Made by a program: the position numbers and the translations under genes. From Endomychus coccineus (taxonomy: Eukaryota > Arthropoda > Insecta > Coleoptera > Endomychidae), in contig OY294067.1 of NCBI GenBank assembly GCA_958510875.1, forward strand, positions 33,840,912 through 33,904,911: 64,000 nt of DNA, read 5' to 3'. Every line of letters begins with the position of its first letter. Within the stretch, counting starts at the first letter, position 1. This document shows positions 57,401 through 64,000 of the stretch, one piece after another. Under the pieces are notes generated by a model, which did no database searches, was not told the origin of the DNA, and saw only the letters and a program-made list of their open reading frames with translations.

Positions 57401-60400
57401 TCTTCGTTAATTTCCTGATTCGTTATTTCTACAGTCTGAATGAACGAAATCTAAAAATACGTCAATATGTTAGATCTAAGTTAAAATTTCAATAGTGGGT
57501 AATCTTAAAGATCTTCTTATTATGTAATTGCCTCCTAATTCGGAATAACACCATCAGGAATAATTCATTACATTTACCCCATCTCCGCCCTTTTTTAAGG
57601 TAGAAGAGGGGTCCTTACGAATGCCGGATTTGATGGCAACGTAAAGACTTAGGGGTCTCGTTATATTAAAAAAAAAGGAGATAACCATTTTCTTCGCTAA
57701 TTTCCTGATTCGTTATTTCTACAGTCTAATTAAACGAAATCTTTGAACAGCATGTTATGTTAGATCTAAGTTTACATTTTATTGTTAGATATTCTTGTTT
57801 GTGTTACGTAATTTCGTTATTGCGGAACGTGTTTTCACATTCTGTTGTAAATGTTCGTTGAATGCGGAATAACACCATCAGGAATCGCTCATTAAATGAA
57901 CCCTCATCCTCGCCTCTATGTTAGGCAGATATGTTTTTCAAACGAATGCCACATAGGATGGCACCATAAAGACGAGAGATTGGTTATTTTTAAGAAATAA
58001 AAAAGAAAATAACCGATTTCTTCTCACCGTGGATGCGTAAGAGTCTGTTCATTTTCACGGGAAAGAAAAGATAATGATCATTCTCTTCGTTAATTTCCTG
58101 ATTCGTTATTTCTACAGTCAGAATGGACGAAATCTAAAAATACGTCAATATGTTAGATCTAAGTTAAAATTTCAATCGTAGGTAATCTTAAAGATCTTCT
58201 AATTATGTAATTGTCTCCTAATTCGGAATAACACCATCAGGAATAATTCATTACATCTACCCCATCTCCGCCCGTTTTTTAGGTAGGAGAGGGGTCCTTA
58301 CGAATGCCGGATTTGATGGCAACGTAAAGACTTCGGGGTCTCGCTATATTAAAAAAAAAGGAGATAACCATTTTCTTCGCTAATTTCCTGATTCGTTATT
58401 TTTACAGTCTAAATAAACGAACTCTTGAAACATTATGATATGTTAGATCTAAGTTTAAATTTCATTGTTAGATACTTTTGAACGTGTTACGTAATTTCGT
58501 TATTGCGGAACGTATTTTCACACTTTGTAAATTTTCGTTGAATGCGGAATAACACCATCAGGAATCGTTCATTAAATCTACCCTCATCCTCGCCTCTTTG
58601 TTAGGCAGATATGTTTTTCAAACGAATGCCACATTGGATGGCACCATAAAGACGAGAGATTTGTTATTTTTAAGAAAAAAGAAGGAAATAACCGATTTCT
58701 TCTCACCGTGGATGCGTAAGAGTCTGTTCATTTTCACGAAAAAAAAAAGATGATCATTCTCTTCGTTAATTTCCTGATTCGTTATTTCTACAGTCTGAAT
58801 GAACGAAATCTAAAAATACGTCAATATGTTAGATCTAAGTTAAAATTTCAATAGTGGGTAATCTTAAAGATCTTCTTATTATGTAATTGCCTCCTAATTC
58901 GGAATAACACCATCAGGAATAATTCATTACATTTACCCCATCTCCGCCCTTTTTTAAGGTAGAAGAGGGGTCCTTACGAATGCCGGATTTGATGGCAACG
59001 TAAAGACTTAGGGGTCTCGTTATATTAAAAAAAAGGAGATATCCATTTTCTTCGCTAATTTCCTGATTCGTTATTTCTACAGTCTAATTAAACGAAATCT
59101 TTGAACAGCATGTTATGTTAGATCTAAGTTTAAATTTTATTGTTATATATTCTTGTTTGTGTTACGTAATTCCGTTATTGCGGAACGTGTTTGCACATTC
59201 TTTTGTAAATGTTCGTTGAATGCGGAATAACACTATCAGGAATCGTTCATTAAATCTACCCTCATCCTCACCTCTTTGCTAGGCAGATATGTTTTTCAAA
59301 TGAATGCCACATAGGATGGCACCATAAAGAGGAGAGATTGGTTATTTTTAAGAAAAAAAAAGAAAATAACTGATTTCTTCTCACCGTGGATGCGTAAGAG
59401 TCTGTTCATTTTCACGGAAAAGAAAAGATAATGATCATTCTCTTCGTTAATTTCCTGATTCGTTATTTCTACAGTCTGAATGGACGAAATCTAAAAATAC
59501 GTCAATATGTTAGATCTAAGTTGAAATTTCAATCGTAGGTAATCTTAAAGATCTTCTGATTATGTAATTGTCTCCTAATTCGGAATAACACCATCAGGAA
59601 TAATTCATTACATTTACTCCATCTCTGCCCGTATTTAAGGTAGAAGAGGGGTCCTTACGAATGCCGGATTTGATGGCAACGTGAAGACTTAGGGGTCTCG
59701 TTATATTAAATAAAAACAGAAGATAACCATTTTCTTCGGTAATTTCCTGATTCGTTATTTCTACAGTCTAATTAAACGAAATCTTCGAACAGCATGTTAT
59801 GTTAGATCTAAGTTTACATTTTATTGTTAGATATTCTTGTTTGTGTTACGTAATTTCGTTATTGCGGAACGTGTTTTCACACTCTTTTGTACATTTTCGT
59901 TGAATGCGGTATAACACCATCAGGAATCGTTCATTAAATCTACCCTCATCCTCGCCTCTTTGTTAGGCAGATAGGTTTTTCAAACGAATGCCACATTGGA
60001 TGGCACCATGAAGACGAGAGATTGGTTATTTTTAAGAAAAAAAAAAAGAAAATAACCGATTTCTTCTCACCGTGGATGCGTAAGAGTCTGTTCATTTTCA
60101 CGAAAAAAAAAGATAATGATCATTCTTTTCGTTAATTCCCTGATCCGTTATTTCTACAGTCCGAATAGACGAAATCTGAAAATACGTCAATATGTTAGAC
60201 CTAAGTTAAAATTTCAATCGTAGGTAATCTTAAAGATCTTCTAATTATGTAATTGTCTCCTAATTCGGAATAACACCATCAGGAATAATCCATTACATTT
60301 ACCCCATCTCCGCCCGTTTTTAAGGTAGAAGAGGGGTCTTTACGAATGCCGGATTTGATGGCAACGTAAAGACTTAGGGGTCTCGTTATATTGAAAAAAA

Positions 60401-63400
60401 AGAAGATAACCATTTTCTTCGCTAATTTCCTGATTCGTTATTCCTACAGTCTAATTAAACGAAATCTTTAAACAGCATGATATGTTAGATCTAAGTTTAA
60501 ATTTTATCGTTAGATATCCTTGTTTTTGTTACGTAATTTCGTTATTGCGGAACGTGTTTTCACACTCTTTTGTAAATTTTCGTTGAATGCGGAATAACAC
60601 CATCAGGAATCGTTCATTAAATCTACCCTCATCCTCGCCTCTTTGTTAGGCAGATATGTTTTTCAAACGAATGCCACATTGGATGGCACCAAAAGACGAG
60701 AGATTGCTTATTTTCAAGAAAAAAAAAGAAAATAGCCGATTTCTTCTAACCGTGGATGCGTAAGAGTCTGTTCATTTCCACGAAAAAAAAAAAAGATAAT
60801 GATCATTCTCTTCGTTAATTTCCTGATTCGTTATTTCTACATTCCGAATAGACGAAATCTGTAAATACGTCAATATGTTAGATCTAAGTTAAAATTTCAA
60901 TCGTAGGTAATCTTAAAGATCTTCTAATTATGTAATTGTCTCCTAATTCGGAATAACACCATCAGGAATAATTCATTACATTTACCCCATCTCCGCCCGT
61001 TTTTAAGGTAGAAGAGGGGTCTTTACGAATGCCGGATTTGATGGCAACGTAAAGACTTAGGGGTCTCGTTATATTAAAACAAAAGAAGATAACCATTTTC
61101 TTCACTAATTTCCTGATTCGTTATTTCTACAGTCTAATTAAACGAAATCTTTGAACAGCATGATATGTTAGATCTAAGTTTAAATTTTATTGTTAGAAAG
61201 TCTTGTTTGTGTTAGGTAATTTCGTTATTGCGGAACGTGTTTTCACACTCTTTTGTAAATTTTCGTTGAATGCGGAATAACACCATCAGGAATCGTTCAT
61301 TGAATCTACCCTCATCCTCGCCTCTATGTTAGGCAGATAGGTTTTTCAAACGAATGCCACATTGGATGGCACCATGAAGACGAGAGATTGGTTATTTTCA
61401 AGAAAAAAAAAAGAAAATAACCAATTTCTTCTCACCGTGGATGCGTAAGAGTCTGTTCATTTTCACGAAAAAAAAAGATAATGATCATTCTCTTCGTTAA
61501 TTTCCTGATTCGTTATTTCTACAGTCTGAATAGACGAAATCTGAAAATACGTCAATATGTTAGATCTAAGTTGAAATTCCAATCGTAGGTAATCTTGAAG
61601 ATCTTCTAATTATGTAATTGTCTCCTAATTCGGAATAACACAATCAGGAATAATTCTTTACATTTACCCCATTTCCGCCCGTTTTTAAGGTAGAAGAGGG
61701 GTCTTTACGAATGCCGGATTTGATGGCAACGTAAAGACTTAGGGGTCTCGTTATATTAAAAAAAAAAGAGATAACCATTTTCTTCGCTAATTTCCTGATT
61801 CGTTATTTCTACAGTCTAATTAAACGAAATCTTTGAACAGCATGTTATGTTAGATCTAAGTTTACATTTTATTGTTAGATATTCTTGTTTGTGTTACGTA
61901 ATTTCGTTATTGCGGAACGTGTTTTCACATTCTTTTGTAAATGTTCGTTGAATGCGGAATAACACCATCAGGAATCGCTCATTAAATGAACCCTCATCCT
62001 CGCCTCTATGTTAGGCAGATATGTTTTTCAAACGAATGCCACATAGGATGGCACCATAAAGACGAGAGATTGGTTATTTTTAAGAAATAAAAAAGAAAAT
62101 AACCGATTTCTTCTCACCGTGGATGCGTAAGAGTCTGTTCATTTTCACGGGAAAGAAAAGATAATGATCATTCTCTTCGTTAATTTCCTGATTCGTTATT
62201 TCTACAGTCAGAATGGACGAAATCTAAAAATACGTCAATATGTTAGATCTAAGTTAAAATTTCAATCGTAGGTAATCTTAAAGATCTTCTAATTATGTAA
62301 TTGTCTCCTAATTCGGAATAACACCATCAGGAATAATTCATTACATCTACCCCATCTCCGCCCGTATTCAAGGTAGAAGAGCGGTCCTTACGAATGCCGG
62401 ATTTGATGGCAACGTAAAGACTCAGGGGTCTCGTTATATTAAATAAAAGAAGAAGATAACCATTTTCTTCGCTAATTTACTGATTCGTTATTTCTACAGT
62501 CTAATTAAACTAAATCTTTGAACAGCATGATATGTTGGATCTAAGTTTAAATTTTATTGTTAGATATTCTTGTTTGTGTTACGTAATTTCGTTATTGCGG
62601 AACGTGTTTTCACACTCCTTTGTAAATTTTCGTTGAATGCGGAATAACACCATCAGGAATCGTTCATTAAATCTACCCTCATCCTCGCCTCTTTGTTATG
62701 CAGATATGTTTTTCAAACGAACGCCACATTGGATGGCACCATAAAGACGAGAGATTGGTTATTTTTGAGAAAAAAAAAGAAAATAACCGATTTCTTCTCA
62801 CCGTGGATGCGTAGGAGTCTGTTCATTTTCACGAAAAAAAAAGAAGATAATGATCATTCTCATTGTTAATTTCCTGATTCGTTATTTCTACAGTCCGAAT
62901 AGACGATATCTGAAAATACGTCAATATGTTAGACCTAAGTTAAAATTTCAATCGTAGGTAATCTCAAAGATCTTCTTATTATGTAATTGTCTCCTAATTC
63001 GGAATAACACCATCAGGAATAATCCATTACATTTACCCCATCTCCGCCCGTTTTTAAGGTAGAAGAGGGGTCTTCACGAATGCCGGATTTGATGGCAACG
63101 TAAAGACTTAGGGGTCTCTTATATTAAAACAAAAGAAGATAACCATTTTCTTCGCTAATTTCTTAATTCGTTATTTCTACAGTCTAATTAAACGAAATCT
63201 TTGAACAGCATGATATGTTAGATCTAAGTTTAAATTTTATTGTTAGATAGTCTTGTTTGTGTTAGGTAATTTCGTTATTGCGGAACGTGTTTTCACACTC
63301 TTTTGTAAATTTTCGTTGAATGCGGAATAACACCATCAGGAATCGTTCATTAAATCTACCCTCATCCTCGCCTCTATGTTAGGCAGATAGGTTTTTCAAA

Positions 63401-64000
63401 CGAATGCCACGTTGGACGGCACCATGAAGACGAGAGATTGGTTATTTTCAAGAAAAAAAAATAAAATAACCGATTTCTTCTCACCGTGGATGCGGAAGAG
63501 TCTGTTTATTTTCACGAAAAAAAAAAAGATAATGATCATTCTCTTCGTTAATTCCCTGATTCGTTATTTCTACAGTCTGAATAGACGAAATCTGAAAATA
63601 CGTCAATATGTTAGATCTAAGTTGAAATTCCAATCATAGGTAATCTTAAAGATCTTCTAATTATGTAATTGTCTCCTAATTCGGAATAACACAATCAGGA
63701 ATAATTCTTTACATTTACCCCATTTCCGCCCGTTTTTAAGGTAGAAGAGGGGTCTTTACGAATGCCGGATTTGATGGCAACGTAAAGACTTAGGGGTCTC
63801 GTTATATTAAAAAAAAAGGAGATAACCATTTTCTTCGCTAATTTCCTGATTCGTTATTTCTACAGTCTAATTAAACAAAATCTTTGAACAGCCTGTTATG
63901 TTAGATCTAAGTTTACATTTTATTGTTAGATATTCTTGTTTGTGTTACGTAATTTCGTTATTGCGGAACGTGTTTTCACATTCTGTTGTAAATGTTCGTT

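Larger units (their letters stand above)
47686..64000. repeat. 682-bp satellite array with higher-order structure, running off the window
   Basis: The first, degraded and shortened copy begins near 47686 (TTAGATCTAAGTTTAAATT). Using GTGGATGCG as a landmark, units lie near 48481, 49161, 49846, 50532, 51213, 51897, 52579, 53264, 53949, 54632, 55312, 55990, 56671, 57350, 58030, 58709, 59397, 60073, 60753, 61438, 62120, 62804 and 63487: 22 intervals of 676-688 bp, mean 682.1. Each unit is a diverged dimer. Both halves open with AATTTCCTGATTCGTTATT and contain GGAATAACACCATCAGGAAT, but one is about 292 bp and the other about 394 bp, the longer holding an extra block of about 100 bp. No RNA gene or convincing protein is encoded. 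Confidence 0.97.

Noticed and set aside
48370..63639. Open frames of 60-85 codons within the satellite, on both strands and recurring with the period
   Set aside because: They arise from the repeat unit and contain only low-complexity F/K/S-rich sequence. They occur on both strands of the same unit and vary with A-tract length.
47686..64000. CRISPR-like array
   Set aside because: The spacing is 682 bp, the whole unit is repeated, and the genome is eukaryotic.

Overview
This is a eukaryotic, AT-rich window, almost certainly from an arthropod genome and most likely an insect. The clues are the mix of repeats (Penelope-like elements, Jockey/CR1-like and R2-like LINE pieces, mariner, Tc1-like, hAT, Mutator-like, P-like/THAP and DUF7869-type elements), a 59-nt intron, and the absence of any bacterial-style gene packing. 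I could not recognise a single intact host gene; order or species is not something I can assign. Clade names come from motif recognition by eye, not from a search.

Layout. 1-8.4 kb: unrecognised DNA with relics of several short hammerhead-bearing repeats (1.2-1.7, 4.2, 5.3, 7.9 kb), a decayed Tc1-like transposase (4.6-5.2 kb), a decayed LINE (6.4-7.3 kb) and a 200-bp snap-back repeat (7.5-7.7 kb). 8.7-12.55 kb: a complete, young Penelope-like element with a 791-codon open reverse transcriptase/GIY-YIG gene, a 130-bp direct repeat, a 730-bp inverted arm, three hammerhead ribozyme motifs and a perfect 12-bp target duplication. 13.5-17.6 kb: an inverted pair of another Penelope-type terminal repeat, a spliceable THAP gene broken by one stop codon, and a LINE split by a 593-bp P-like element with 20-bp terminal inverted repeats, a perfect 8-bp target duplication and a THAP exon. 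18.5-32.7 kb: relics only (R2-like LINE, Mutator-like transposase, two mariner-type transposases, LINE RNase H, a Jockey/CR1-like LINE tail, a Penelope GIY-YIG tail). 33.6-36.4 kb: a fold-back element whose right arm has grown a nine-copy, 144-bp minisatellite. 38.3-42.3 kb: a hAT element with both ends visible, then a DUF7869-family element relic. 44.4-46.5 kb: a decayed second Penelope family.

47.69 kb to the window end is one satellite array with a period of about 682 bp (23 full units measured, mean spacing 682.1 bp). Each unit is a diverged dimer of about 292 and 394 bp. Units fall into recognisable variants that recur in order (about five units, 3.4 kb), so the array has higher-order structure. 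Every inspected unit carries a motif resembling the CENP-B box. With the dense, old transposon relics on its left, the window looks like a heterochromatin border, perhaps pericentromeric (inference).

The most interesting material is (i) the intact Penelope element and its hammerheads, (ii) at least four sequence families in the window that share the hammerhead layout, mostly as inverted pairs, (iii) the fold-back element with a one-sided minisatellite, and (iv) the higher-order satellite with its CENP-B-box-like motif.
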